Assembly: GCA_964538915.1 (NCBI GenBank) | Contig: CAZIFB010000001.1 | Span: 1-64,000, forward strand | Length of the DNA: 64,000 nt | Direction: 5' to 3' | DNA from: JAEUHQ01 sp964538915 | Lineage (GTDB): Bacteria; Planctomycetota; UBA1135; UBA2386 | Shown here: one piece after another, positions 50,519 through 57,985 of the stretch | How the letters are laid out: every line of letters starts with the position of its first letter | Numbering within the stretch: position 1 is the stretch's first letter | The notes under the pieces: model-generated | What the model was told of the DNA's origin: nothing | The model's database searches: none | What the model saw: only the letters and a program-made list of their open reading frames with translations | Made by a program: the position numbers and the translations under genes

Positions 50519-51484
50519 TCAGCGAAGATGTTTTCCGAGCTCTTTCGCGATGGCGAGCAGGCTCGGCACCTTGGCGAGGGACCGTTGCCAACGTTCGAGC
50601 GGAGCGCGAACGTCGCCGCCGTCCTTGGTGATGGCGAGGCCGGCCTCGAGGATCGCCAGCAGGTTGCCCGTCCAGTGCCGCGGCTCTTCGGCAGTCGCGA
50701 GGAACGCCGTCCAGTGGTCGAACTCCCGCTCGAGGCGGTGGTGCATCGCGACGTCGAGGCCGCGCCGCGAGCGGGGGTAATGGTGCACGACGTAGTGCAG
50801 CACGTTCGAGTCGCCGCCCTGCTCGCGAAGCAGCGCCGAGATCTCTTCGTCGAGCCGTGTCCGGCTGGCGAGGCGGTCGAGGCTCGCGGCCTTCACTTCC
50901 GGCGCGAACGCCCGCACGAATTCGAGCAGGCGAGCGACCGACGGCTCCGCGGGCAGGCGTTGCCATTCGGTCCGCTGGAACTCGGCCTGGCCCTGTTGCC
51001 ACGGATCGAGGTACCCAGGCGGTCGGCGCGACGCGGCGAAGCGTGCAGCCAGGCGCCGCAAGGGCAGCTGGGCAGCGATTGCGTAGGCGGCGGCGCCGAG
51101 GGCAACGACCGCGGCGAAGCCGACCCAGACGAGCCACGGGGCGCCGTGAACCGGGTTGCCGAGCGCGCCGATCCCGACCAGCGACGACACGGCGATCCCC
51201 TTCGTCATGACGGCGCGGCGGCGTTCCGTCGCGATGGCGGGCATCGCCAGCAGCGAGACCCATGCGCCGGGGACCGCGAGCCATCCGAACCAGACGGCGC
51301 AGCCGAGCACGTCGCGCGCGAGCCAGAGGTGCAGCGCGGCGGCGATGGCAGGGGGCAGCGCGGCGGGGCCGGTCACGAGATGGAACGCGGTCAGGTTCTC
51401 GCCGCGTGTCGGCCTTGCCGAGAGCACCATCGCGAGCAGCGGCAGGCTGCCGACGAGCCACAGGATGTTCGCCAGGAGCTGCAT
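50519..51484 (-). CDS. Membrane protein with soluble C-terminal domain
   Basis: 321 residues. Membrane segments fall at ~3-20, ~38-60, ~62-85 and ~105-140 (MQLLANILWLVGSLPLLAMVL first). The C-terminal half is soluble (EEISALLREQGGDSNVLHYVVHHYPRS onward). No family recognised. The gene starts 4 nt after the stop of the ankyrin gene upstream on the same strand (51489-52307), so they are probably one operon. Confidence 0.7.
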   Translation of the reverse strand: MQLLANILWLVGSLPLLAMVLSARPTRGENLTAFHLVTGPAALPPAIAAALHLWLARDVLGCAVWFGWLAVPGAWVSLLAMPAIATERRRAVMTKGIAVSSLVGIGALGNPVHGAPWLVWVGFAAVVALGAAAYAIAAQLPLRRLAARFAASRRPPGYLDPWQQGQAEFQRTEWQRLPAEPSVARLLEFVRAFAPEVKAASLDRLASRTRLDEEISALLREQGGDSNVLHYVVHHYPRSRRGLDVAMHHRLEREFDHWTAFLATAEEPRHWTGNLLAILEAGLAITKDGGDVRAPLERWQRSLAKVPSLLAIAKELGKHLR

Positions 51485-51488
51485 CGGG

Positions 51489-52307
51489 TCACTTGCTCTT
51501 CGCCCGCACGACGACGAGCAGCTCGCGGAGGCCGTTGCCGTCGCCGTGCGTGCGCGCGCGCTGTTCGAGTGTGTCGAGCAGTGTCAGGCCCATCGGCGAG
51601 CGGCCGCCCGTGCCGGCGCCACGGTCGACCAGCATGCGCGCGGTCGTCCATGCATCCACGTTGGTCGCCATCCACGCGGCGCTGCGTCCGTCGCGACCGG
51701 TGGCCGCGGCGTCGGCGCCGCGCTCCAGGAGGAGGCCGAGCACCGCTGGTTCGACCGTCACGCCGATCGCGGAGAAGAAAGCGGGCGAACCGAACTCGTC
51801 GCGCCGGTTCGGGTCGGCGCCGCGGTCCAGCAGGAGCCGGAGCGCATCGTTGCCGACGGATCGCGCGGCGCGGATCGCGAGCACCAGCGGCAGGTCCTCG
51901 CCGGGCTGGTTCGGATCGGCGCCGTCCGCGAGCAGCGACCGCACGGTCTCGAGGCGCGTCGGGTCCTGCGGCAGTTCGCGCAGCGCGCGGGTGAGCGGGG
52001 TTTCGCCCCACACACCGCCGGGATTCGCCGCGACCGTGACGAGCGCCGCGAGTCGGCCGATCGCGAGCACCGCGGTCGGCGCGCTGACGACGAGGAATGC
52101 CACGAGCCGCAGTCCCCCGGACGGGGATCGGAGGTGGAGCGCGATCGCGCCGGCGAGGAGCAGCCCCGGCACCAGCAGCAGCGCGAAGACGACGGCGAGC
52201 GGGTGCGTCTTGCTCGGTCCGGCCGCGGCCAGTCCGAGCACGAACAGGAACCCGAGGCCGACCGCGTCGATCGCCACGAACAGCCAGAACAGCGCCTTCA
52301 GGAGCAT
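51489..52307 (-). CDS. Membrane-anchored ankyrin-repeat protein
   Basis: 272 residues. Three membrane segments lie in the first ~100 residues (MLLKALFWLFVAIDAVGLGFLFVLGL, LAVVFALLLVPGLLLAGAIAL, LVAFLVVSAPTAVLAIGRLAAL). Then come ankyrin repeats: TVRSLLADGADPNQPGEDLPLVLAIRAARSVGNDALRLLLDRGADPNRRDEFGSPAFFSAIGV and a further one ending LLLERGADAAATGRDGRSAAWMA. The repeats should face the cytosol. Probably co-transcribed with the membrane protein gene downstream. Confidence 0.85.
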   Translation of the reverse strand: MLLKALFWLFVAIDAVGLGFLFVLGLAAAGPSKTHPLAVVFALLLVPGLLLAGAIALHLRSPSGGLRLVAFLVVSAPTAVLAIGRLAALVTVAANPGGVWGETPLTRALRELPQDPTRLETVRSLLADGADPNQPGEDLPLVLAIRAARSVGNDALRLLLDRGADPNRRDEFGSPAFFSAIGVTVEPAVLGLLLERGADAAATGRDGRSAAWMATNVDAWTTARMLVDRGAGTGGRSPMGLTLLDTLEQRARTHGDGNGLRELLVVVRAKSK

Positions 52308-52388
52308 TCGTCCCGGGTCATCCGGGAAACCGCGCCGCCGTGGCGCCGGAGTTCGGATCCCCTCTGCCGTCGGTCCCGGCGGCAGGGA

Positions 52389-52901
52389 TCAGGCCGGGGC
52401 GTCGGGCTGCAGCACACGCTTGCCGGTGATCGCCTTCACCAGCATGCCGATCTGGCCGAGGTGGTAGCACTCGTGGACCACGTTCAGCTTGGCGAAGTCG
52501 CCGACGGTGGGGTTCGTGACGCCGGGAATCGGCATCGGACTGGCCGCGCCGAGGGTGGTTGCCGATGCGCCGCCGAGGGTCGCGTGGAAGTGGGGCGCCA
52601 GTCCGCGCCACAGCCCTAGCAGTTCGCCGAGGGTCGGTTTCGGCCCCTTGGGCTGGTAGCCGGCCTGGGTGCCTTCGCCCATCTGTTCCTTGCTCCAGGG
52701 CAGCGGCGCCGGCGGCGAGCCGAGCAGCGCACACAGGGAGTGGCGGGCGGCCAGCAGATGGAGCGCGATCGCCCGAGCCGGGTTGGTCGACGGGTCCAGA
52801 CGGCGGTCGCCGGCGCTCTCGGGGATGGTGGTGAGCGCCCGCTCGAACATCCAGTCGTTGATGGCGAAGGCGGACAGATGGGGGGTCAGTGCGTTGGTCA
52901 C
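52389..52901 (-). CDS. DinB family protein
   Basis: 170 residues from a GTG, with GAGGAG about 9 nt upstream. The helical DinB/YfiT-type fold is shown by HLSAFAINDWMFERAL, AIALHLLAARHSLCALLG and FAKLNVVHECYHLGQIGMLVKAITGK, giving the conserved His set of the family's metal-binding site. The family includes bacillithiol/mycothiol S-transferase-like and DNA-damage-inducible proteins; the substrate here is unknown. Divergent from a TetR gene that probably represses it; two ACCGATCGGT operators lie between them. Confidence 0.85.
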   Translation of the reverse strand: MTNALTPHLSAFAINDWMFERALTTIPESAGDRRLDPSTNPARAIALHLLAARHSLCALLGSPPAPLPWSKEQMGEGTQAGYQPKGPKPTLGELLGLWRGLAPHFHATLGGASATTLGAASPMPIPGVTNPTVGDFAKLNVVHECYHLGQIGMLVKAITGKRVLQPDAPA

Positions 52902-52934
52902 GGTATGCTCCTCGACACGTCGGTTCCGAGTGTG

Positions 52935-52970
52935 GACCGATCGGTCAAGTCAAAGTGTACCGATCGGTCC
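52935..52970. promoter_or_regulatory. Two TetR-type operators between dinB-like and tetR genes
   Basis: The perfect palindrome ACCGATCGGT occurs twice, at 52936-52945 (inside GACCGATCGGTC) and 52959-52968, with centres 23 bp apart. The sites lie in the 84-bp divergent gap, overlapping a reverse-strand TTGACT. Spacing near two helical turns would place bound dimers on one face. Confidence 0.75.
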
Positions 52971-52985
52971 AGACGAAGCAAGCAG

Positions 52986-53579
52986 ATGCCCAAGGCTCCC
53001 CGAGCAGACACCCGTACCCGCATTCTCGACGCCGCGTTGGACCTGTTCCACGCGCAGGGTGTCGCGGCAACCGGCCTCGACCAGATCCTCGCCGCGTCCG
53101 GCGCCGGCAAGGGGCAGCTGTACCACTTCTTCGCCGACAAGGACGAACTGGTTCTCGAGGCGATGCGTCACCATCGCACCCAGCTCGCTTCGGGCGCGAT
53201 TCCGCTGAAGCGCGACCTGCGCACGTGGAAGGACCTCGAGGAGTGGTTCGCGTTCTTCCTCGGCGCGCAGCGGTCGATGCAGTGTGCGCGCAGCTGTCCG
53301 ATCGGCACCATCGCCGGAGAACTCACCGCGAAGGAAGGGCCGCTGCGAGACGAGGCTCGCGCGATCTTCGACGAAGCGCGCGAACCGCTGCGCCGCCTGT
53401 TCGCTGCGCTGCGCGATGCCGGGAAGCTGCGGGCGTCCGTCGATCCGCGCGAACTCGCCGACTTCTGCTACGTCGTGATGCAGGGCGGCATGCTCGTCGG
53501 CAAGGTGGAGCGCAGCGCGCTGCCGTTCGAGAACGCGGTCCGTCAGGCCCTGCTGCACGTACGTTCGTTGCGCACGTGA
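52986..53579 (+). CDS. TetR/AcrR family repressor
   Basis: 197 residues from the ATG at 52986. Helix-turn-helix: TRTRILDAALDLFHAQGVAATGLDQILAASGAGKGQLYHFFADKDELV. The ligand-binding part includes CARSCPIGTIAGELTAK, as in the TetR subgroup with a conserved Cys-Pro motif, and a final helix (NAVRQALLHVRSL). Divergent from the DinB gene, with two palindromes between, so it probably represses both. The ligand is unknown; it may be thiol-reactive, given the two Cys. Confidence 0.9.
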   Translation: MPKAPRADTRTRILDAALDLFHAQGVAATGLDQILAASGAGKGQLYHFFADKDELVLEAMRHHRTQLASGAIPLKRDLRTWKDLEEWFAFFLGAQRSMQCARSCPIGTIAGELTAKEGPLRDEARAIFDEAREPLRRLFAALRDAGKLRASVDPRELADFCYVVMQGGMLVGKVERSALPFENAVRQALLHVRSLRT

Positions 53580-53592
53580 CGTCGTCGGGGCA

Positions 53593-54483
53593 TCAGCCGA
53601 ATCGCACGGCCAGGCGACTCAGCGAGCCGTACTCGAAGCCCGTGATCGGGTAGGCGACCGGCGCCGAGCGGCCCGCACTCGCGGCGCCGGCGGCCACGAG
53701 CAGCGGCAGGAAGTGGTCGTCGGTCGGGTGCGCGAGGCGGAAGCCGGGCGCCCGTTCGCGGTAGCCGAGCAGGCCGTCCCAGTCGTTCGCGTCGAGTCGT
53801 TCGCGCACCCAGCTCTCGAAGTCCGTGGCCCAGCTCTCGGGCTCCGCGCCGCCTCCCCACGCGAGCCGGCCGAGGTTGTGGACCATCCCGCCGCTGCCGA
53901 GCAGCAGGACGCCGCGTTCACGGACAGCGGCGAGTTCGCGGCCGAGCGCGAAGAGCCGTTCCGGGCTCCAGCGGTACGGCACCGACACCTGCAGGACCGG
54001 TACGTCGGCCCCGGGAAACATGTGCAGCAGCGGGACCCAGACACCGTGGTCCCACGGCCGTTCGTCGGCGCGCACCAGACTCGGCACCGCGCGTTGCAGC
54101 TCGTCCGCGAGGCCGGCGGCGCCCGGTGCCGCGTAGCGCAGGTCGTACAGCTCCGCGGGGAAGCCGGAGAAGTCGTACATCAGTTCTCGAGTCGTTCGCG
54201 TACCGATCGTCGCGGGCGCGTCGAGCCAGTGGGCCGAAACGACGAGCACCGCGCGCGGTGTGCCGACGGCTGTCGCCAGCCGCGCGAAGTCGGCGCCGGC
54301 GCGGTGGTCGAGCGCCAGCGTCGGCGCCCCATGGGAGACGAAGACGACCGGGATGGACGGCGTCGCGGTGCGGGTGTCGGTCATCGTGGAAGCGGGGGCG
54401 GGGGGCGGTGCGGGCGTGCAGCCCGCGGTGACCACGGCGAGGGCCGAAGCGCGCAGGAAGTCGCGGCGGTCGAGGTCGGTCAT
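53593..54483 (-). CDS. ygiD: LigB/DODA-type extradiol dioxygenase with a Tat lipoprotein signal
   Basis: 296 residues. The body is a class III extradiol dioxygenase of the YgiD/DODA group: VVFVSHGAPTLALDH, AVLVVSAHWLDAP, WDHGVWVPLLHMFPGADVPVLQVSV, GSGGMVHNLG and RLAHPTDDHFLPLLVA supply the metal and active-site His residues. The N-terminus reads MTDLDRRDFLRASALAVVTAGC with Arg6-Arg7 and Cys22, a Tat-type lipoprotein signal, unusual for an enzyme normally in the cytosol. It follows the lipoprotein gene 54503-55402 by 19 nt, probably one operon. It opens the ring of catechol-type substrates in known members. Confidence 0.85.
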   Translation of the reverse strand: MTDLDRRDFLRASALAVVTAGCTPAPPPAPASTMTDTRTATPSIPVVFVSHGAPTLALDHRAGADFARLATAVGTPRAVLVVSAHWLDAPATIGTRTTRELMYDFSGFPAELYDLRYAAPGAAGLADELQRAVPSLVRADERPWDHGVWVPLLHMFPGADVPVLQVSVPYRWSPERLFALGRELAAVRERGVLLLGSGGMVHNLGRLAWGGGAEPESWATDFESWVRERLDANDWDGLLGYRERAPGFRLAHPTDDHFLPLLVAAGAASAGRSAPVAYPITGFEYGSLSRLAVRFG

Positions 54484-54502
54484 CGGGCTCCGCTGCTACG
54501 AG

Positions 54503-55402
54503 TCACCACGGTCGGCGGTTCGACGCGGTCACGTAGGCCTTGCCGTCGAGCACGATCATCGGGTCCCGCACGTTCTGCGGGTGGTTCCTCTTCTCGAGCG
54601 ACTGCGTGTACGGCGCGCCGCCGTCCGGCCGGAACGTGATCGTGTCGCCGCTCACCGCCCACGTTCCCGATTCGTCCTGCGAGCCCCAGGCAGCACCGTT
54701 CGGGTTCGTGCTCACGCTGTCGTGGTGCCACTGGTAGCGACCGTCCGCCTGCAGGGTGATCCACGTGTTGCTCTGGCTGCCGCCGCCGTTCGTCGCGCTG
54801 AAGTTCGAGAGCCAGATCCACTGACCGACGAGCTCCTGCCCACCGGCGCTGCCGGCGGGGCCGGTCGCCGCGGGCGTTGCGCCATCCGGTTTGCGCATCG
54901 AGCCGAGCACCGCGTCGAGATCGGCGGATCGTCGCGCGAGTGCGTCCGGCAGACCCACGGCGAACACAGCGCACGCGTGGTCGCCGAGGAACGCGAAGGC
55001 GCGGATCTCGACGTCCTTGTCGAACTGGGACCGGCCGGTCCAGGTCCACGTCCGACCGTCCAGGTCGCCGAAGCGGCGCGTGGCGGGCCCGCCGCGCTTC
55101 GTCGCGCCGGGCTGCAGTTGTTCGACGACCTGCAGCAGCGCGTTCTCGACGGCATCGCCGTCCAGCGTTCGCAGCGAAGGCTCTCCGGTCAGCAGGTACA
55201 GCTCCTCGAGCGTGCCGCTCGCGTTCGCACCCTCGGGCTGGAAGCGCATGCCGTCGTCGCTCGACTGCACCGACCACGACGCGGGCACGTCGAACTCCAC
55301 ACCGCGGAAGCGCACTGGCTTGCCGTCCGCGATCCGCGCGGCGCCGCCGCCGCACCCGACGAGCGAGAGGAGCAGGAACGAAACGACGAAGGGACGGAGC
55401 AT
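54503..55402 (-). CDS. Lipoprotein with a C-terminal beta domain
   Basis: 299 residues. The signal MLRPFVVSFLLLSLVGCGGG is a lipobox. Residues ~28-160 resemble a PsbP-like or small-ligand domain (FRGVEFDVPASWSVQSSDDGMRF, VGLPDALARRSADLDAVLGSM). Residues ~185-299 form a separate beta domain (GQWIWLSNFSATNGGGSQSN, GTWAVSGDTITFRPDGG), similar in layout to a lipocalin-like or SH3-type sheet, but unclassified. A TATCCT box ends 8 nt before the ATG. It starts the unit that continues to the dioxygenase gene. Confidence 0.75.
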   Translation of the reverse strand: MLRPFVVSFLLLSLVGCGGGAARIADGKPVRFRGVEFDVPASWSVQSSDDGMRFQPEGANASGTLEELYLLTGEPSLRTLDGDAVENALLQVVEQLQPGATKRGGPATRRFGDLDGRTWTWTGRSQFDKDVEIRAFAFLGDHACAVFAVGLPDALARRSADLDAVLGSMRKPDGATPAATGPAGSAGGQELVGQWIWLSNFSATNGGGSQSNTWITLQADGRYQWHHDSVSTNPNGAAWGSQDESGTWAVSGDTITFRPDGGAPYTQSLEKRNHPQNVRDPMIVLDGKAYVTASNRRPW

Positions 55403-55410
55403 GGCGCGGC

Positions 55411-55416
55411 AGGATA
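55411..55416 (-). promoter_or_regulatory. -10-like TATCCT box
   Basis: Ends 8 nt before the ATG at 55402, consistent with a leaderless start. Confidence 0.45.
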
Positions 55417-55452
55417 GCCGCCGTGTCGCCCGCGCCGCACGCCGCGCGGCCC

Positions 55453-56364
55453 TCAGTCGTGGACGCGTCGGACGGTCCAGTCGCACTCGACCTTCTGGTC
55501 GAGCAACCTCGCCGCGCCGCGATGGCGGAGTTCGACGTCGAGCGCGCGCCAGCCGGATTCGGCGAAGCCGTCCGCGCGGGACGCGACCAGCGAGCCTTCG
55601 AACACCGCGTTCGCGGCGGTCACCGCCGGATTCGCGCAGCGGGGGGTCGCGGCGCTCTCGATCGTCGCGGTGTCCTGCCCGAAGGTGCGCAGTTCGCTCT
55701 GCACCTCGACATCGACGACGGCGAGCGCGCCGTGGCCGATACCGATCGTGGTCGGGGACTTCCAGGTGTCGCCCGCCTTCGTCGATTCTCCGCCGCGCCC
55801 CGGCACCAGGAGTCCGGCGTGCCAGCGCAGCGTGCGTTCGTCGAGGAAGGAGTTCACGGTGTCCTCGTTGCCGGCCTGGTGCACGAGCTTGCGCCGCTCC
55901 GCGAGCAACTTCGCGAGGCCGGGCATGTCCGTCACCACGCCGGCGCGGTCGACGACGACTTCGTACGAGAAGCCGACCAGCGCTTCCCACGGTCGGCGGA
56001 TGTCCTGCGTGGCGGACTCGGCCAGGAACCGGGCGACGCGGCCGCCGCCCGGCGGCACCAGCGCCGCGACCGGCTGCCGCGAGTCGAACTTCGTCGTCAG
56101 CATCGGCAGTACGACTTCGCCGTGGGCCTCCTGCCACGTGATCGACAGACGCGTGCCCTTCTCGTCGGCGTCGAGCACCTGCACGACCGTGTGCAGCGTG
56201 ACCTCGCTGCGGCCGGCCACCGGGCCCATGCCGATGTTCGCACTCGACGTGAGATCGAACTTCGCCGTCGTGCCCTTCGCGGGTGCGAACGGCGGCAGGG
56301 TCTCTTGGGCGGAGACCGCGGCGGAGAAGACGAACAGGGTGGCGAGCGGCGCGAGGCGATGCAT
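55453..56364 (-). CDS. Secreted protein of unknown function
   Basis: 303 residues from the ATG at 56364, which begins directly at the signal peptide (MHRLAPLATLFVFSAAVSAQ). The body is beta-rich (AKFDLTSSANIGMGPVAGRSEVTLHTVVQVLDADEKGTRLSITWQEA and AALVGFSYEVVVDRAGVVTDMPG), recalling the DUF6263-like group of periplasmic proteins, though I am not certain. No catalytic motif. It lies between the lipoprotein gene and the SRPBCC gene, same strand. Confidence 0.7.
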   Translation of the reverse strand: MHRLAPLATLFVFSAAVSAQETLPPFAPAKGTTAKFDLTSSANIGMGPVAGRSEVTLHTVVQVLDADEKGTRLSITWQEAHGEVVLPMLTTKFDSRQPVAALVPPGGGRVARFLAESATQDIRRPWEALVGFSYEVVVDRAGVVTDMPGLAKLLAERRKLVHQAGNEDTVNSFLDERTLRWHAGLLVPGRGGESTKAGDTWKSPTTIGIGHGALAVVDVEVQSELRTFGQDTATIESAATPRCANPAVTAANAVFEGSLVASRADGFAESGWRALDVELRHRGAARLLDQKVECDWTVRRVHD

Positions 56365-56422
56365 GGCGCGAGCGGTGGCCGGCGTCGTGGATGGCCATGT
56401 CGCGCCCGGGAAAACCGCGCCG

Positions 56423-56968
56423 TCAACGCGGTGGTGCATCGGGCTCGGCCGCCTCGATGGCCGCGTCGGCCGCGCCGTGCCGGGCCGCGAGGGCGCGCAA
56501 ACAGGCCTCGATCGTGGCGGTGTGTCCGAACACGAAGCGCGCGAGACTGCGGAAGATCACGTTGTAGACCTCGCCGTTCTCGGTCAGCGTGACCGTCGTC
56601 GCGCCGTCGCGTTCGTCCAGACGGAACGTCCACGTGCCGCCGAAGGGAGAGCCCTCGGTGACGATGCGCGTCACGAACAGGCGGTCGGGTTCGCTGCGTT
56701 CGATCGCGAGGTCCATCGGACCGTGCGGGCCTTCTTCGCGGAAGCGCTTCGAGCCGTCCGCATCCGGCAGCCACTCGACCTTCTTCACGCCCGGATGCCA
56801 TTTCACGTAGTCGTCGACCCCGGCGATCGACGCGAACACCGCGGCTGCCGGTGCGCGCAGTGTGATGCGCCGCGCCGCGGCGTGGGTGACGGGAAGGAAG
56901 ACGCCGACGAGCGCAACGAGTGCTGTGATGGCAGCGAGGACGGCGAGGGTGATCCAGACGTACTTCAC
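56423..56968 (-). CDS. SRPBCC (START/Bet v1-like) protein with a membrane anchor
   Basis: 181 residues from a GTG overlapping the MarR stop in the bases GTGA. A hydrophobic N-terminus (YVWITLAVLAAITALVALVGVFL) anchors it. The SRPBCC fold follows: ITLRAPAAAVFASIAGVDDYVKWHPGVKKVEWL, GPMDLAIERSEPDRLFVTRIV, GGTWTFRLDERDGATTVTLTENGEV. These proteins bind hydrophobic ligands; no ligand is evident. Translation is coupled to the MarR-family regulator just upstream. Confidence 0.85.
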   Translation of the reverse strand: MKYVWITLAVLAAITALVALVGVFLPVTHAAARRITLRAPAAAVFASIAGVDDYVKWHPGVKKVEWLPDADGSKRFREEGPHGPMDLAIERSEPDRLFVTRIVTEGSPFGGTWTFRLDERDGATTVTLTENGEVYNVIFRSLARFVFGHTATIEACLRALAARHGAADAAIEAAEPDAPPR

Positions 56969-57417
56969 GGGCGGGGCTCCTTCTTCGTGGGAGAGTGGGC
57001 GGCGTCGGCGAGCAGGCGCATGCCTGCCACGACCGTGGTGCGTTGCGGCGGGGAGAGACGTCCGAGCAGCGTTCGCAGTCGAGCGTCGTCCAGCACGGAC
57101 GAGGCGTTCACGGCGGCGCGCCCCGCGTCGGAAAGCGTGATCCCGCGCGCCGGCGAACGGCCTCGCCGCGCCGCGCGCTGCACCAGGCCACGCTCTTCGA
57201 GCTGCGCGATCGATGCGGACATCGCGGGGGCGCCGACCCGGAGGTGCCGGCACAACTCGCGTGCGGTCGTGCCGTGCTCGGCGTCGAGGTGCGCCAGGAT
57301 CGCCGCGTGGTGCTCGGAGAGCCGCCACGGCGTGCTGCGGCCGCGTCGATGCTCGACGTGGCAGGCGTGGTAGATGCGCGGGAACAGCTGCTGGATCGCC
57401 AGAACGATCGCGTCCAT
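56965..57417 (-). CDS. MarR family regulator
   Basis: 150 residues. The winged helix is EHHAAILAHLDAEHGTTARELCRHLRVGAPAMSASIAQLEERGLVQRAARRGRSPARGITLSDAGRAAV, with flanking dimerisation helices. Its stop overlaps the GTG of the SRPBCC gene, so the two are co-expressed, and it may repress its own unit. CTAGAAC, with TAG 10 nt before the ATG, is a poorer version of the -10 box seen at other genes. The ligand is unknown. Confidence 0.85.
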   Translation of the reverse strand: MDAIVLAIQQLFPRIYHACHVEHRRGRSTPWRLSEHHAAILAHLDAEHGTTARELCRHLRVGAPAMSASIAQLEERGLVQRAARRGRSPARGITLSDAGRAAVNASSVLDDARLRTLLGRLSPPQRTTVVAGMRLLADAAHSPTKKEPRP

Positions 57418-57450
57418 GCGCGGCGTTCTAGGGAGCCGGAGCGAAGTTCG

Positions 57451-57846
57451 TCAAATCGAACCAGTGCCCAGCCCGGTCTTGCCGCCGAGGTGCTCGAGCA
57501 GACGATCGCGGTAGTCGACGACCCCGGCGCCGGCCCCGCGCTGCTCGGCCAGAAGGCGGTACTTCAGCCACGCGGTCCTGCGCTCCCCGTCGAGTCGGTC
57601 GCGGTCGCGCGGATCGACGCACGCCGCGACGAGGTCTTCGAGGCGGAGCCACTCCTTGCGCGCTTCGAGTTCGGGGGGCACGAATCCGGCTCCCTTCAGC
57701 AGCACGTAGCTCGCGCGCAGTTCCGTCGGCACACCGTCGAGATCGTCGAGCACGAGCGGACGTCCCGCGCCGGGCAGGTTCGACAAGGCACCATCGCGCT
57801 CCGCTTCGCGAAGCCTCGACTCCACGAGGTGGAAGAACGGGTCCAT
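57451..57846 (-). CDS. DUF1992 (DnaJC28-like) protein
   Basis: 131 residues. The whole protein is the DUF1992 domain: FFHLVESRLREAERDGALSNLPGAGRPLVLDDLDGVPTELRASYVLLKGAGFVPPELEARKEW. In eukaryotes the domain occurs in DnaJC28; the bacterial role is unknown. A TAGAGT box ends 10 nt before the ATG. Divergent from the secreted protein gene at 57986. Confidence 0.9.
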   Translation of the reverse strand: MDPFFHLVESRLREAERDGALSNLPGAGRPLVLDDLDGVPTELRASYVLLKGAGFVPPELEARKEWLRLEDLVAACVDPRDRDRLDGERRTAWLKYRLLAEQRGAGAGVVDYRDRLLEHLGGKTGLGTGSI

Positions 57847-57856
57847 CCGCGAAGGG

Positions 57857-57862
57857 ACTCTA
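57857..57862 (-). promoter_or_regulatory. -10-like TAGAGT box
   Basis: Ends 10 nt before the ATG at 57846; no Shine-Dalgarno in between. Confidence 0.4.
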
Positions 57863-57985
57863 TCGCTCGGGCGCGGCGGAAGTCGTCCCGGGCGGCAACG
57901 TTGCCCGACGGTGGCCCTGCGGCCGGCTCCCTCCGCGTTGCCGGTCCGTTGCCGTGGTGGACGGCCGGGCTACACACGAACCGTC

